Both the position numbers and the translations under genes were made by a program. Shown one piece after another: positions 51,762-61,969 of a stretch of DNA of 64,000 nt. Source of the stretch: Microthrixaceae bacterium (GTDB lineage: Bacteria > Actinomycetota > Acidimicrobiia > Acidimicrobiales > Microtrichaceae); assembly GCA_023957995.1 (NCBI GenBank), contig JAMLGK010000004.1, forward strand, positions 62,001-126,000, read 5' to 3'. The notes beneath the pieces are model-generated. The model had not been told where the DNA came from and did no database searches. It worked only from the letters and a program-made list of their open reading frames with translations. The stretch's first letter is position 1; each line of letters begins with the position of its first letter.

Positions 51762-53462
51762 ATGGCAGCGCAGTTCATCTTCACCATGCGTGGAGTGTCG
51801 AAGTTCATCCAACCCGACCGCGAGGTGCTCAAGGACATCACGCTCGCGTTCTACCCGGGAGCGAAGATCGGGGTGATCGGTCCCAACGGGTCGGGCAAGT
51901 CGAGCCTTCTCGGGATCATGGCGGGACTCGACGACGCCTTCACCGGTGAGGCACGACTCACCGACGGCTTCTCGGTCGGGTTGCTCGAACAGGAGCCGAG
52001 CCTCAATGACGACACCGACGTGATCACCAACGTCATGGACGGCGTGTCGGAGGTGAGCGACCTTCTCGGTGAGTACGAGTCCTTGATGACGAAGTGGTCC
52101 GATCCCGACGCCGACTACGACAAGCTCGGCACCCAGCAGGCCGACCTCGAGGCGAGGATCGAGACGGTGGGCGGTTGGGATCTCCAACGCACCATCGACA
52201 TCGCCATGGACGCGCTGCGTCTTCCGCCTCCGGACGCGCCGGTGGCCGAACTCTCCGGTGGGGAGCGGCGACGCGTGGCACTCTGCCGGCTGTTGCTCTC
52301 CAAGCCCGACCTCCTGCTGCTCGATGAACCCACCAACCATCTCGACGCGGAGTCGGTGGCCTGGCTGGAACGATTCCTGTCCGAGTACCACGGGACCGTG
52401 GTGGCGATCACCCATGACCGCTACTTCCTCGACAACGTGGCGAAGTGGATTCTGGAACTCGACCACGGGAAGGGCATCCCCTTCGAGGGCAACTACTCCG
52501 GTTGGCTCGAGCAGAAGCGCGACCGCCTGGCCCAGGCCGAGAAACAGAACGATGCCCGTCGGCGCACCCTGGAGCGAGAGCTGGAATGGGTTCGGATGGC
52601 TCCGAAGGCCCGGCAGGCCAAGTCCAAGGCGAGGCTCTCGGCCTATGAACAGCTGCAGAGTGAGGCCGAGTCCGCGCGTTCGGACTCCGAAGGATTGCAG
52701 ATCACCATCCCCCCCGGTCCACGTCTCGGTGACCAGGTGATCGAGGCAGACGGTCTCACCAAGGGCTTCGGGGACCGGCTGCTGATCGACGACCTCACCT
52801 TCAGCCTTCCCCGGGCAGGGATCGTGGGGGTGATCGGACCCAATGGGGCCGGCAAGACGACCCTGTTCCGGATGATCGTGGCGGCCGCCACCGGCGACGT
52901 GGACGACTCGACGGCAGCCGACGGAGGAAAGCTCGTCGTCGGCTCGACGGTTGACCTGGCATACGTGGACCAATCCCGTGACTCGCTCGACGACTCACGC
53001 ACGGTCTACGAGGAGATCACCGATGGCCACGAGATCCTCGACGTGGGAGGCCGCGAAGTGAACGGTCGCGCATACTGCGCCAGCTTCAACTTCAAGGGTT
53101 CCGACCAGCAGAAGCGGGTCGGGGTGCTCTCCGGCGGCGAGCGCAACCGGGTCCACCTCGCCAAGCTCCTTCGCAGTGGAGGCAACGTCCTGCTGCTCGA
53201 CGAGCCGACCAACGATCTGGACGTGGACACCCTCCGCGCACTCGAGGGGGCGTTGGACAGCTATCCCGGCTGTGCGGTCGTGATCTCGCACGATCGCTGG
53301 TTCCTGGATCGGATAGCCACCCACATCCTGGCCTTCGAGGGTGACTCGCAGGTGCGGTTCTTCGAGGGGAACTTCAGTGAGTACGAGGCATTCCGTCGCA
53401 AGGAACTCGGCGCCGAGGCCGACCAACCGCACCGGATCAAGTACAAGCCACTCACCCGCTGA
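51762..53462 (+). CDS. ettA: Energy-dependent translational throttle protein EttA (ABC-F)
   Basis: ABC-F ATPase that binds the ribosomal E site and gates the first translocation according to ATP/ADP. Two ATPase cassettes: GVIGPNGSGKSSLL with LSGGERRRVALCR and LLLLDEPTNHLDAES; then GVIGPNGAGKTTLF with LSGGERNRVHLAK and VLLLDEPTNDLDVDT. The arm and linker between them (YSGWLEQKRDRLAQAEKQND, RMAPKARQAKSKARL) match EttA rather than resistance ABC-Fs. 566 residues, normal. Own leaderless promoter. Confidence 0.96.
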   Translation: MAAQFIFTMRGVSKFIQPDREVLKDITLAFYPGAKIGVIGPNGSGKSSLLGIMAGLDDAFTGEARLTDGFSVGLLEQEPSLNDDTDVITNVMDGVSEVSDLLGEYESLMTKWSDPDADYDKLGTQQADLEARIETVGGWDLQRTIDIAMDALRLPPPDAPVAELSGGERRRVALCRLLLSKPDLLLLDEPTNHLDAESVAWLERFLSEYHGTVVAITHDRYFLDNVAKWILELDHGKGIPFEGNYSGWLEQKRDRLAQAEKQNDARRRTLERELEWVRMAPKARQAKSKARLSAYEQLQSEAESARSDSEGLQITIPPGPRLGDQVIEADGLTKGFGDRLLIDDLTFSLPRAGIVGVIGPNGAGKTTLFRMIVAAATGDVDDSTAADGGKLVVGSTVDLAYVDQSRDSLDDSRTVYEEITDGHEILDVGGREVNGRAYCASFNFKGSDQQKRVGVLSGGERNRVHLAKLLRSGGNVLLLDEPTNDLDVDTLRALEGALDSYPGCAVVISHDRWFLDRIATHILAFEGDSQVRFFEGNFSEYEAFRRKELGAEADQPHRIKYKPLTR

Positions 53463-53547
53463 CGCCACGGCGCCGGCAGCTCGGTGCGCCGAGACGCATG
53501 CTGGGGAGATCCCTCATCTTCTCGGCCGTCGTGCCGACGGTGTGTGC

Positions 53548-53934
53548 ATGCCTACGAAGAAGGCCGATTCCTCTCCGAGAGCGCGCAAGAACGCCAAGAA
53601 GAGCTCGAAGAACTCCGCTTCGGCGACCACCGAGCGTTCGCGGGCAGGCTCCTCCAAGTCCACCAAGCTGTCCAGCCGTGCGGTGTTGCGCGAGGTGGAG
53701 CCGGGAAGCACCGTCGAGTGCACCCACTGCGGCGAGCGTGTGAAGTTCCAGGCCAAGATGCGCCACAAGCAGGTGATCTGCAACGTCTACGTTGGGCGAC
53801 GCTGGGATCGGGTCGAACACTTCCATGCACCCTGCTACGACGAGGCTGACGCCCCCTACGGCGAGCCCGACACAACCCCTCCCATCCGTCTGCCCAAGTC
53901 GGCCAGGGCAGCCGAGGCGGCAAAGGCCTCCTAG
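53548..53934 (+). CDS. Lys/Ser-rich protein with putative zinc site (128 aa)
   Basis: Residues 1-48 are a highly basic, low-complexity tail (PTKKADSSPRARKNAKKSSK). A compact segment follows with CTHCGERVKFQAKMRHKQVI and HFHAPCYDE, giving a likely Cys2-His/Cys zinc site, and an acidic/Pro end. The basic tail plus zinc finger suggests nucleic-acid binding; no family is recognised. It lies 85 bases after ettA in the same direction, near the histone-tailed NYN fusion. No good ribosome-binding site; ATG 53548 chosen as the start of the Lys-rich region. Confidence 0.7.
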   Translation: MPTKKADSSPRARKNAKKSSKNSASATTERSRAGSSKSTKLSSRAVLREVEPGSTVECTHCGERVKFQAKMRHKQVICNVYVGRRWDRVEHFHAPCYDEADAPYGEPDTTPPIRLPKSARAAEAAKAS

Positions 53935-53957
53935 GCACTCACCGGCAGAGGTGCGTT

Positions 53958-54548
53958 TCAGAGCAGTTCTGCGACGCGCATCGCCTGGGCGCGGGCGGAG
54001 GAACCATCGGGGGTGATCTCCAGCTCCGGCCGCTCGGGGGGTTCATAGGGCGAGTCGATGCCGGTCATGCCGGTCAACTCCCCTGCCCTGGCCCTCGAGT
54101 AGAGACCCTTGGGATCGCGTTGCTCACAGACCGCCAGCGGGGTGTTCACGAAGACCTCCACGAACCGGATCCCGGCCTGCTCACACCGCTGTCGAGCTGC
54201 ACCTCGTGCCGCTCTGAACGGCGAGATGAGAGGCACCACCGACACCAGTCCGGCGTCCGCGAACAGCAGGGCGACCTCACCCACCCTGCGGATGTTCTCG
54301 GTGCGGTCCTCGTCGGAGAATCCCAGGTCTCCGTTGAGTCCATGACGCAGGTTGTCGCCGTCGAGCAGGTAGGCGGCCCGGCCGGATTCGACCAGGAGAC
54401 GCTCGAGCTCCACAGCCACGGTCGACTTGCCCGACCCCGAGAGGCCGGTCAACCAGACGACCGACCCGACTCCGCCGGTCAACCCGGCACGAAGATCGCG
54501 GCTGACCGCCCCGTCGTGCCAACGGACATCGGGTGAGCGACCGCTCAC
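53958..54548 (-). CDS. cysC: Adenylylsulfate kinase
   Basis: Phosphorylates APS to PAPS with ATP. P-loop GLSGSGKST is at about residues 35-43; [22 protein letters not shown] (residues about 61-82) and the ISPFRAARG segment are family hallmarks. 196 residues. It overlaps cysN by 4 bases in the cysD-cysN-cysC operon. Confidence 0.96.
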   Translation of the reverse strand: MSGRSPDVRWHDGAVSRDLRAGLTGGVGSVVWLTGLSGSGKSTVAVELERLLVESGRAAYLLDGDNLRHGLNGDLGFSDEDRTENIRRVGEVALLFADAGLVSVVPLISPFRAARGAARQRCEQAGIRFVEVFVNTPLAVCEQRDPKGLYSRARAGELTGMTGIDSPYEPPERPELEITPDGSSARAQAMRVAELL

Positions 54549-55801
54549 TGCGATTCGCCGAGGATCATCCCTGCGGCCACGGTGTTGTTCGACACCTCGT
54601 CGATCAGGATGAAGGAGCCGGTCTCGCGGTTCCTGCGGTACTCGTCGAAGAACAGTGGCTGTGTGGTGCGGAGCCGGACCCTCCCGATCTCGTTCAGCTC
54701 GAGGGTTCCGTTCGCCTCATCGCGATGAAGGGTGTTGACATCGAGGCGGTACTGGAGATCCTTCACCAGAGCCCGGGTCGACCGTGTCGTGTGCTTGAGG
54801 GCGAACTTGGCGCCGGGTGCCAGCGCACCGGTCTCGCTAAGCCAACACACCATCGCATCCACGTCCTGGGACACGGTCGGTTGGTTGTGCGGACGACACA
54901 GCATGTCCCCACGACCGACGTCGAGTTCGTCCTCGAGAAGAACCGTGACCGCCATCGGCGCGAACGCCTCGTCCAGCGGGCCGTCCATGGAGTCGATCCG
55001 TGCCACCCGTGAGGTGAAGCCCGAGGGGAGCGCCACGACATCGTCACCGGGTTTGAGCACTCCGCCTGCGACCGTGCCCGCGTAGCCGCGGTAGTCGTGG
55101 TGTTCGTCGGTATGTGGTCGCAGAACGAACTGGACCGGAAAACGGGCGTCGATGAGGTTGCGGTCCGACGAGATGTGCACCGTCTCGAGATGGTGCAACA
55201 GCGATGTGCCCTCGTACCAGGGTGTGTTCCCGGAGCGTGCGACCACGTTGTCGCCCCGGAGCGCCGACAGCGGGATGAACGTGAGGTCACCGATGTCGAG
55301 CTTGGCGGCGAAGCCCCGGAACTCCTCGACGATCTCGTTGAACCGGTCCTCGCTGTAGTCGACGAGATCCATCTTGTTGACGGCCACCACGAGATGGGGG
55401 ATCCGGAGCAGCGAAGCTATGAACGCGTGTCGCCGGGACTGCTCGATCACACCCTTTCGGGCATCCAGCAGCACGATCGCCAGGTCGGCGGTTGAGGCTC
55501 CCGTCACCATGTTGCGGGTGTACTGGATGTGGCCAGGGGTGTCCGCGATTATGAACTTGCGCTTGGGAGTGGCGAAGTACCGGTACGCCACATCGATGGT
55601 GATCCCCTGCTCCCGTTCGGCCCGGAGACCGTCGGTGAGCAGCGCGAGGTTGGTCTCGCCGAGACCCATCCGCTCGCTCGCGTCCTCGACCGCACTCAGC
55701 TGATCCTCGAAGATCGACTTCGAGTCGTGCAGCAGCCGTCCGATCAGGGTGGACTTCCCGTCGTCCACCGAGCCCGCGGTGGCGAATCTGAGCAGCTCCA
55801 T
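54545..55801 (-). CDS. cysN: Sulfate adenylyltransferase subunit 1 (GTPase)
   Basis: CysN is the GTPase that drives APS formation by CysD. EF-Tu-like motifs: [48 protein letters not shown]. The C-terminal beta-barrels include [14 protein letters not shown]. 418 residues with no fused CysC domain, which is encoded separately downstream. It overlaps cysD by one base. Confidence 0.97.
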   Translation of the reverse strand: MELLRFATAGSVDDGKSTLIGRLLHDSKSIFEDQLSAVEDASERMGLGETNLALLTDGLRAEREQGITIDVAYRYFATPKRKFIIADTPGHIQYTRNMVTGASTADLAIVLLDARKGVIEQSRRHAFIASLLRIPHLVVAVNKMDLVDYSEDRFNEIVEEFRGFAAKLDIGDLTFIPLSALRGDNVVARSGNTPWYEGTSLLHHLETVHISSDRNLIDARFPVQFVLRPHTDEHHDYRGYAGTVAGGVLKPGDDVVALPSGFTSRVARIDSMDGPLDEAFAPMAVTVLLEDELDVGRGDMLCRPHNQPTVSQDVDAMVCWLSETGALAPGAKFALKHTTRSTRALVKDLQYRLDVNTLHRDEANGTLELNEIGRVRLRTTQPLFFDEYRRNRETGSFILIDEVSNNTVAAGMILGESQ

Positions 55802-56706
55802 CAGAAGTAGCCCTCTCGCTTGCGGTCCTCCATGGCAGCCTCCGATGCGCGGTCGTCCGCCCGCGTTGCACCACGTTCGGTGATCCTCGTCGAAGCTACC
55901 TCTGCGATGACCGCCGAGACATCGGATGCGTCGGACTCCACCGCTCCGGTGCAGGAGGCGTCACCCACGGTGCGGAAACGCACCTTGCGGCGCTCCACCT
56001 CCTCGTCATCGGCCACGGTCACGAAGCGGGTGACCGCCAACCACATGCCGTCACGGGCGAACACGTCGCGCTCATGGGCGTAGTAGATCGACGGTACGTC
56101 GATGTTCTCGGCCTCGATGTACTGCCAGATGTCGAGCTCGGTCCAGTTGCTCAGTGGAAACACCCGGATGTGCTCGCCGCGGTGATGCCGGCCGTTGTAG
56201 AGGCTCCACAGTTCAGGGCGCTGGTTCTTGGGGTCCCACTGTCCGAAGTCATCGCGGAACGAGTAGAACCGCTCCTTGGCGCGAGCACGTTCCTCGTCCC
56301 GCCTGGCACCTCCGAATGCGGCGTCGAACCCGTGGTGCTCGATCGCGTCCAGCAGGGTCGTCGTCTGCAGCTGGTTGCGGCTCGCCCGTGGACCGGTCTG
56401 CTCCACCACCCGACCTGCGTCGATCGACTCCTGCACCGAGGCGACCACGAGTCGCAGACCGTGCTCGGCCACCACTCGGTCGCGGTACTCGTAGACCTCG
56501 TCGAAGTTGTGGCCGGTATCGATGTGCATCAGCGGGAACGGGGATCGAGCGGGCCAGAAGGCCTTGATCGCCAGGTGCAGCATCACGATCGAGTCCTTGC
56601 CGCCGCTGAAGAGCAACACCGGGCGCTCGAACTCGGCAGCCACCTCGCGCATCACGTGTATCGACTCGGCCTCCAGGGCCAACAGGTGTTCCAGCTCGTA
56701 GTTCAT
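55801..56706 (-). CDS. cysD: Sulfate adenylyltransferase subunit 2
   Basis: PAPS-reductase-like ATP pyrophosphatase that adenylates sulfate. [20 protein letters not shown] (residues 29-48) is the PP-loop; [19 protein letters not shown] and [17 protein letters not shown] are typical. C-terminus ends [10 protein letters not shown] as in most CysD. The start ATG 56706 has AGGAAG upstream. First gene of cysDNC, divergent from cysQ across 153 bases. Confidence 0.97.
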   Translation of the reverse strand: MNYELEHLLALEAESIHVMREVAAEFERPVLLFSGGKDSIVMLHLAIKAFWPARSPFPLMHIDTGHNFDEVYEYRDRVVAEHGLRLVVASVQESIDAGRVVEQTGPRASRNQLQTTTLLDAIEHHGFDAAFGGARRDEERARAKERFYSFRDDFGQWDPKNQRPELWSLYNGRHHRGEHIRVFPLSNWTELDIWQYIEAENIDVPSIYYAHERDVFARDGMWLAVTRFVTVADDEEVERRKVRFRTVGDASCTGAVESDASDVSAVIAEVASTRITERGATRADDRASEAAMEDRKREGYF

Positions 56707-56846
56707 GGATGCTTCCTGTGGAGCCCGTGGTCCGCTCGGTGCTGTCGGATCACCACGGGCTGGGGTCGGGCCGTCGAGAGGCGAAAGCGTACAGACGTCA
56801 ATCTCGACCAATCCAGTCGGGATCAAACGGTTCGTCCTTCTCCGCG

Positions 56847-56852
56847 TAGGGT
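56847..56852 (+). promoter_or_regulatory. Leaderless -10 box of cysQ
   Basis: TAGGGT lies 7 bases before the ATG at 56860. Confidence 0.5.
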
Positions 56853-56859
56853 CTGAGCG

Positions 56860-57735
56860 ATGGAGTACTCCGATGACGACCACCGGTTGGCCGCGCAGCT
56901 GGCTGATGGAGCCGGTCGACTGCTGGTCGAGATGCGCACCTCGATGCTGGCCGACGGATCCGACGCCGCCGAGGTCAAGGACGCCGGTGACCGGGCGAGC
57001 CACGAATGGCTGATGGACGCTCTCGCCGCCGCCCGCCCTGACGACGCCGTGCTGTCCGAGGAAGCCACCGCCGAGGAGTCGCGGAACTCGAGGCGCCTGT
57101 CCGCCGAGCGGGTCTGGGTGATCGATCCCGTGGACGGGACCCGGGAGTACGGAGAGGGTCGTTCGGACTGGGCGGTACACGTGGCGCTGGTCATGGACGG
57201 GTCACCCACCGCTGCCGCGGTGTCCCTACCAGCGCTCGGGGTTGTGTTCTCGAGTGATCCACCATCGACTGCACCTCCAGCAGCGGAACGCCTGAGGGTG
57301 GTGGTGAGCCGGAGCCGCCCACCAGCGGAGGCCCTGGCCGTGGCCTCCGCACTCGGAGCCGAGTTGATCGAGATGGGATCCGCCGGGGCGAAGGCGATGT
57401 CGATCCTGCGCGGCGAGGCCGACATCTATGCGCACTCCGGGGGTCAGTACGAATGGGATTCCTGCGCCCCCGTCGGAGTGGCGACGGCCGCGGGTCTGCA
57501 CTGTTCGCGCCTGGACGGCTCCGACCTCATCTACAACCGTGCAGACCCCTACCTTCCGGACCTCCTCATCTGTCGCCCGGAACATGCGGGGGCGGTGCTC
57601 GGCGCGCTCGAGGAGTTCTGGCGCGACGGTGCCGATGAAGACGGGCCCGCTCCGACGGCGAGCGGCCGGGACGACGGTGACCCGGCGGTTGTCGACGGGA
57701 CGCCCGCCGAAGCGAAAGGTGGGGTACGGCAATGA
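56860..57735 (+). CDS. cysQ: 3(2),5-bisphosphate nucleotidase CysQ-like (inositol-monophosphatase fold)
   Basis: Removes the 3-phosphate from PAP/PAPS, relieving by-product build-up in sulfate assimilation. Metal motifs: SEEATAEES, VIDPVDGTREYGEGRSDWAVH (DPxDGT) and QYEWDSCAP for the C-terminal Asp. The position divergent from cysDNC supports CysQ over inositol phosphatase. The C-terminal 35 residues are acidic and extra. It overlaps the ubiB-like gene by 4 bases. Confidence 0.9.
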   Translation: MEYSDDDHRLAAQLADGAGRLLVEMRTSMLADGSDAAEVKDAGDRASHEWLMDALAAARPDDAVLSEEATAEESRNSRRLSAERVWVIDPVDGTREYGEGRSDWAVHVALVMDGSPTAAAVSLPALGVVFSSDPPSTAPPAAERLRVVVSRSRPPAEALAVASALGAELIEMGSAGAKAMSILRGEADIYAHSGGQYEWDSCAPVGVATAAGLHCSRLDGSDLIYNRADPYLPDLLICRPEHAGAVLGALEEFWRDGADEDGPAPTASGRDDGDPAVVDGTPAEAKGGVRQ

Positions 57736-59315
57736 GCCCGGGTCAGATCGAAGGTGACCGCCGACGGTGGGCGTTCACCGAGGACGGCCCGTGGCAGGTC
57801 GAGGAATCCGAGCTCCAATGGCTCTCGGGCATCGACGTGCTGCGGGCGACCACGCGCAGACAGGTTCCCCTGTTGACGGGCCGGCGCCGGGTTCCGGACC
57901 TCGGACGACTCGCAACGGTGTCGTTCAGATTGGGCGTTGCCCTGCTCGGATGGGTCGTGTTCGATCGCCGCAGGGGTGGCGACGCCTCGATCGCGGGACT
58001 GTCCCGACGTCTTCGCATGGCTGCGGAACACCTGGGTCCCACCTACATCAAGCTCGCCCAGATCATCTCCAGCGGAGAGGGACTCTTTCCCGCACCGCTC
58101 GTCGAGGAATTCCGGCGTTGCCGCGACCAGGTGCGCCCGGAGTCCTTCGCTTCGGTGCGCGACGTGGTGGAGGGCGACATCGGCCGGCCCATCGAGGAGG
58201 TCTTCTCGCAGTTCGATCCGGTGGCGCTGGCCTCCGCCTCGATCGCACAGGTGCACTGCGCAACCCTGCACTCGGGTGAGGAGGTGGTCGTGAAGGTCCA
58301 ACGCCCGACCATCCGCACACAGGTACACCGCGACCTGAAGGTGATGTCCTGGCTGGCACCGTTCCTCGTCGGGCGGATCCCGGTGGCCGCTCTCGCCAAC
58401 CCGCCCGCGCTGGTGGAGCTGTTCGCGGAGACGATCGGCGAGGAGTTGGACTTCCGGCTCGAGGCTCAGAACATGCTGGACGTGGCAGAGGCCTTCGCCG
58501 CGCTCGACCAGCGTGGGTACGTCGTCGCCCGTCCCCACCCCCGGCTCGTGACACGGCGGGTCCTGGTGATGGAACGCCTCCACGGCTTCGCGTTCGAGGA
58601 CCTGGAATCGATGCGGAACGCAGGTATCGACACCCACGACGTGATCCGCATCGGCGTGGTCGGCTTCACCGAGGGATGCCTGGTGCACGGCATATTCCAC
58701 GGCGACCTGCACGCTGGCAACCTCTTCGTCACGCCCGAGGGCCGGATCGCCCTGATGGATTTCGGGATCACCGCGCGGCTGACACCCTTGGAGCGAACCG
58801 CATTCCTGCGCTTGATGCTCTCGGGGGCGATCGGCGATGTGCGGTCGCAGATCGAGGCGCTGCGGGACCTCGGAACCCTGCCTCCGGACACCGACATCGA
58901 CGATGTCATGAGCGAGTTGGGCCTCGACAGGGATCCGATAGACCCGACCGCGCTCACCCAGGAGGAACTGGTGGCGGAGATCCAGCGCGTGGTCAAGGCG
59001 TTGCTGGCAATGGGCGCCCGACTCCCGAAGATCCTGATGCTGTACGTCAAGAACCTGGTGTTCCTCGACGGGGCGATCGCGCTGCTCGCACCGGACCTGG
59101 ACATGGTGGGTGAGATGGCACGGCTCTCCACGCACATGGCAACCACCCACGGAGAGCGCCTTGCAAGGGACGCCGGCATGGATCTAGCCGGATTCGAGGC
59201 CGACCGGGGAGCGATCCGAGCCGGTTTCGGGATCGTGGATGGAGACACTGACAGCGCTGTGACCTACCGTGAACTCAAGGCGCGCCGCGAATTGATCCGC
59301 AAACGCCTGGGCTGA
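57732..59315 (+). CDS. ABC1/UbiB-family atypical kinase
   Basis: UbiB/AarF proteins are membrane-associated atypical kinases/ATPases tied to isoprenoid-quinone metabolism in proteobacteria; the role in actinomycetes is unsettled. Motifs: LGPTYIKLAQIISSGEGLFP (the KxGQ-like signature, here KLAQ), ASIAQVHCA, VVVKVQRP, VHGIFHGDLHAGNL and ALMDFGITARL. 527 residues. Coupled to cysQ by ATGA overlap; a link with sulfur metabolism is not obvious. Confidence 0.92.
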   Translation: MSPGQIEGDRRRWAFTEDGPWQVEESELQWLSGIDVLRATTRRQVPLLTGRRRVPDLGRLATVSFRLGVALLGWVVFDRRRGGDASIAGLSRRLRMAAEHLGPTYIKLAQIISSGEGLFPAPLVEEFRRCRDQVRPESFASVRDVVEGDIGRPIEEVFSQFDPVALASASIAQVHCATLHSGEEVVVKVQRPTIRTQVHRDLKVMSWLAPFLVGRIPVAALANPPALVELFAETIGEELDFRLEAQNMLDVAEAFAALDQRGYVVARPHPRLVTRRVLVMERLHGFAFEDLESMRNAGIDTHDVIRIGVVGFTEGCLVHGIFHGDLHAGNLFVTPEGRIALMDFGITARLTPLERTAFLRLMLSGAIGDVRSQIEALRDLGTLPPDTDIDDVMSELGLDRDPIDPTALTQEELVAEIQRVVKALLAMGARLPKILMLYVKNLVFLDGAIALLAPDLDMVGEMARLSTHMATTHGERLARDAGMDLAGFEADRGAIRAGFGIVDGDTDSAVTYRELKARRELIRKRLG

Positions 59316-59371
59316 GGCCCCGCCCGCCCGGCAGCCACCACTGGCGCCGGGCCCCCCGAGGAGTGCTGACC

Positions 59372-61291
59372 ATGGCGAACGAGACAGACAATGACGCGCC
59401 GCTGCACGCGCACGCGGACCAAGGCACAGAGGCGGTTCCCGTTGCGGACATCCGCAACGTTGCGATCATCGCGCACGTTGATCACGGCAAGACCACCTTG
59501 GTCGATGCGCTGTTGAACCAGGCCGGAGCCATGGGGCGGCGGATGGCCGACACCGACCGCGTGATGGACTCGCTCGATCTCGAGCGGGAGAAGGGCATCA
59601 CGATCCAGGCCAAGAACACCGCGGTCCGCTGGAAGAACGACGAGGGCGAGATCGTCAAGGTCAACATCGTCGACACCCCCGGCCACGCGGACTTCGGAGG
59701 CGAGGTGGAACGGGCCCTCACGATGGTGGATGGCGTGCTCCTGCTCGTTGACGCATCCGAGGGTCCACTGCCGCAGACCCGATTCGTTCTCCGCAAGACC
59801 CTCGAGCTGCACCTGCCGGTGGTGTTGGTGGTCAACAAGATCGATCGACCCGACGCCCGAATCGCCGAGGTCGTCTCCGAGGTCGAGGAGCTCTTCCTCG
59901 ATCTCGACGCAGAGATGGACCAGCTCGACTTCCCCGTCATATATGCCAGTGCGCGCGAGGGTCGTGCTTCTCTGCAGCGCCCGGAAGGGCTCGACGACCT
60001 CGACGATGACCTCTCGGTCCTGATGGACGTGCTGATCGACCACCTACCGGCGCCCGAGACCGATCCCGATCATCCACTTCAGGCGTGGGTGACCAACCTC
60101 GATGCCAACGAGTTCGTCGGCCGGTTGGCCATGTGCAGAATCCGCCAGGGCACGATCCGCAAGGGCCAGGAGATCGCCTGGTGCGCAAGGGACGGGAGCA
60201 TCACCAAGCAACGTCTCGGTGTGCTCTACGTGACCGAGAACCACGAGCGGGTCGAGGTCGAACAGGCCGGCCCCGGAGAGCTGATCGCGGTGGCAGGACT
60301 GCCGGACGTGACCATCGGCGAGACCCTCGCCGATCCCGCAGACCCCCGGCCGCTGCCGGTCATCTCGGTGGACGAGCCCAGTCTCGCCATGACGATCGGC
60401 GTGAACACCTCACCGCTGGCGGGGCGCGACGGAAAGCTGCTCACGGCGCGTCTGATCAAGGGACGTCTCGACGCCGAACTGGTCGGCAACGTCAGCTTGC
60501 GCGTTCTGCCGACCGAGCGACCCGACGCCTGGGAGGTGCACGCCCGCGGCGAGCTCCAGCTGGCCGTGCTGGTGGAGACGATGCGCAGGGAGGGCTTCGA
60601 ACTCACCGTCGGCAAGCCACAGGTGGTCACCCGCGAGATCGACGGCACCATCCACGAACCGGTCGAAGCGGTCTCCATCGACGTCCCCGAGGAATACCTC
60701 GGAGCGGTCAGCCAGCTGTTGGCCACCCGACGGGGCCAACTGGTGAACATGGTCAACCACGGCACCGGATGGGTCCGTATCGACCAGCGGGTCCCGGCGA
60801 GGGGGCTGTTGGGGTTCCGCACCGACTTCCTGACCGAGACCCGCGGCACCGGCATGATCCACTCCGTCTTCGACGGCTGGGCTCCCTGGTTCGGCGAGAT
60901 CCGCACCCGGGACCGGGGTTCGGTTGTCGCCGATCGGCGCGGCAAGGTCACGCCGTATTCGATCGTGGCCCTGCAGGAGCGTGCGACCCTCTTCGTTGCT
61001 CCCACCGAGGAGGCCTACGAGGGCATGGTCGTGGGTGAGAACTCCCGTGCGGAGGACATGGATGTGAACATCTGCCGCGAGAAGCACCTCACCAACATGC
61101 GGGCATCCGGGTCCGACAACACACAGAAGCTGACGCCACCCACCCGGATGTCGTTGGAGCGGGCGCTCGAGTTCCTGGCGAACGACGAATGCGTGGAGGT
61201 CACACCCTCTGACATCCGCCTGCGCAAGGTGGTGCTCGATGCCGGCAATCGTGCACGTTCACTCAAGGCGATGAAGGCCGCGCGCTCCTGA
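59372..61291 (+). CDS. typA: Translational GTPase TypA/BipA
   Basis: Ribosome-binding GTPase involved in stress-related 50S assembly. G motifs: AIIAHVDHGKTTLVD, EREKGITI, VDTPGHADFGGEVER, VVNKIDRPDAR. Domain III/V and the TypA-specific C-terminal region follow (PTEEAYEGMVVGENSRAEDM, HLTNMRASGSDN). 639 residues. ATG 59372 follows GAGGAG; a GTG at 59363 is possible but worse spaced. Confidence 0.97.
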   Translation: MANETDNDAPLHAHADQGTEAVPVADIRNVAIIAHVDHGKTTLVDALLNQAGAMGRRMADTDRVMDSLDLEREKGITIQAKNTAVRWKNDEGEIVKVNIVDTPGHADFGGEVERALTMVDGVLLLVDASEGPLPQTRFVLRKTLELHLPVVLVVNKIDRPDARIAEVVSEVEELFLDLDAEMDQLDFPVIYASAREGRASLQRPEGLDDLDDDLSVLMDVLIDHLPAPETDPDHPLQAWVTNLDANEFVGRLAMCRIRQGTIRKGQEIAWCARDGSITKQRLGVLYVTENHERVEVEQAGPGELIAVAGLPDVTIGETLADPADPRPLPVISVDEPSLAMTIGVNTSPLAGRDGKLLTARLIKGRLDAELVGNVSLRVLPTERPDAWEVHARGELQLAVLVETMRREGFELTVGKPQVVTREIDGTIHEPVEAVSIDVPEEYLGAVSQLLATRRGQLVNMVNHGTGWVRIDQRVPARGLLGFRTDFLTETRGTGMIHSVFDGWAPWFGEIRTRDRGSVVADRRGKVTPYSIVALQERATLFVAPTEEAYEGMVVGENSRAEDMDVNICREKHLTNMRASGSDNTQKLTPPTRMSLERALEFLANDECVEVTPSDIRLRKVVLDAGNRARSLKAMKAARS

Positions 61292-61354
61292 GGAGGCCGA
61301 ACCGTCCCCCGCTGCAACCGGGCCGCCCGGGGAATGAATCCTGACAATCCCGAG

Positions 61355-61383
61355 TTGATAGGTCAGGAATCGACGAATAGGTT
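61355..61383 (+). promoter_or_regulatory. Promoter of the DUF4395 gene
   Basis: TTGATA (61355-61360), a 17-base spacer and TAGGTT (61378-61383), 8 bases before the ATG at 61392. The best -35/-10 pair in the window and apparently leaderless. Confidence 0.65.
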
Positions 61384-61391
61384 GTCAAACC

Positions 61392-61937
61392 ATGTCCTCC
61401 GGGAACCACTCGCCCTCTGAACTCACGACCTCCGAGAGCACGGGAATCCTCGGCTTCCCGAATCCGGTCAACGAGAAGGCCGCCCGGGTCGTTGCGGCTG
61501 GCGCCACGCTGATGGCTCTCGCGGTGGCGGTCCTCGGATGGGGCTGGGTGCTGATCCCTCTCACCTACGGGTTCGTCGCACGCGTGTTGACCGGGCCGAC
61601 GCTGAGCCCACTCGGCCGATTCGCAACCGAACTGGCCGCTCCGCATCTCGGCCCGGCGAAGTACACACCCGGACCACCCAAGCGCTTCGCCCAGGCGATC
61701 GGAGTGGTCTTCTCGGTGAGCGCCTCGATTCTCTGGCTGGTGGGGCTACCGACCGCTGCCAGGGTGGTGGTCGGACTCCTGGCCGCCGCCGCATTCCTCG
61801 AATCGGCACTCGGGTTCTGCCTGGGCTGCCGGATCTTCGCTGTGTTGATGAGACTGGGAGTGATCCCCGAGGAGGTCTGCGAGGAGTGCAACGACCTCTC
61901 CCTGCGGATCCCGAGCCTCGCCGGGCACAGCGAATAG
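61392..61937 (+). CDS. DUF4395 membrane protein
   Basis: 181 residues with two hydrophobic regions, each probably a pair of membrane helices (AGATLMALAVAVLGWGWVL, and AIGVVFSVSASILWLVGL with VVGLLAAAAFLESALG). The DUF4395 hallmark is the Cys-rich end GFCLGCRIFAVLMRLG and ECVCEEC-like EEVCEECND, possibly redox or metal active. Neighbours of DUF4395 elsewhere include thioredoxin/rhodanese genes; none is present here. Function unknown. Confidence 0.88.
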   Translation: MSSGNHSPSELTTSESTGILGFPNPVNEKAARVVAAGATLMALAVAVLGWGWVLIPLTYGFVARVLTGPTLSPLGRFATELAAPHLGPAKYTPGPPKRFAQAIGVVFSVSASILWLVGLPTAARVVVGLLAAAAFLESALGFCLGCRIFAVLMRLGVIPEEVCEECNDLSLRIPSLAGHSE

Positions 61938-61969
61938 GCAGGCTTCACCGGGGCCCCACCCCTGCACAG

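Noticed and set aside
51186-52973. 595-codon minus-strand open frame
   Set aside because: Antisense to the NYN fusion tail and ettA. The repeated hydrophobic units (such as SLLVPCAWPGPSS) are just the complement of the KAPAKR repeats.
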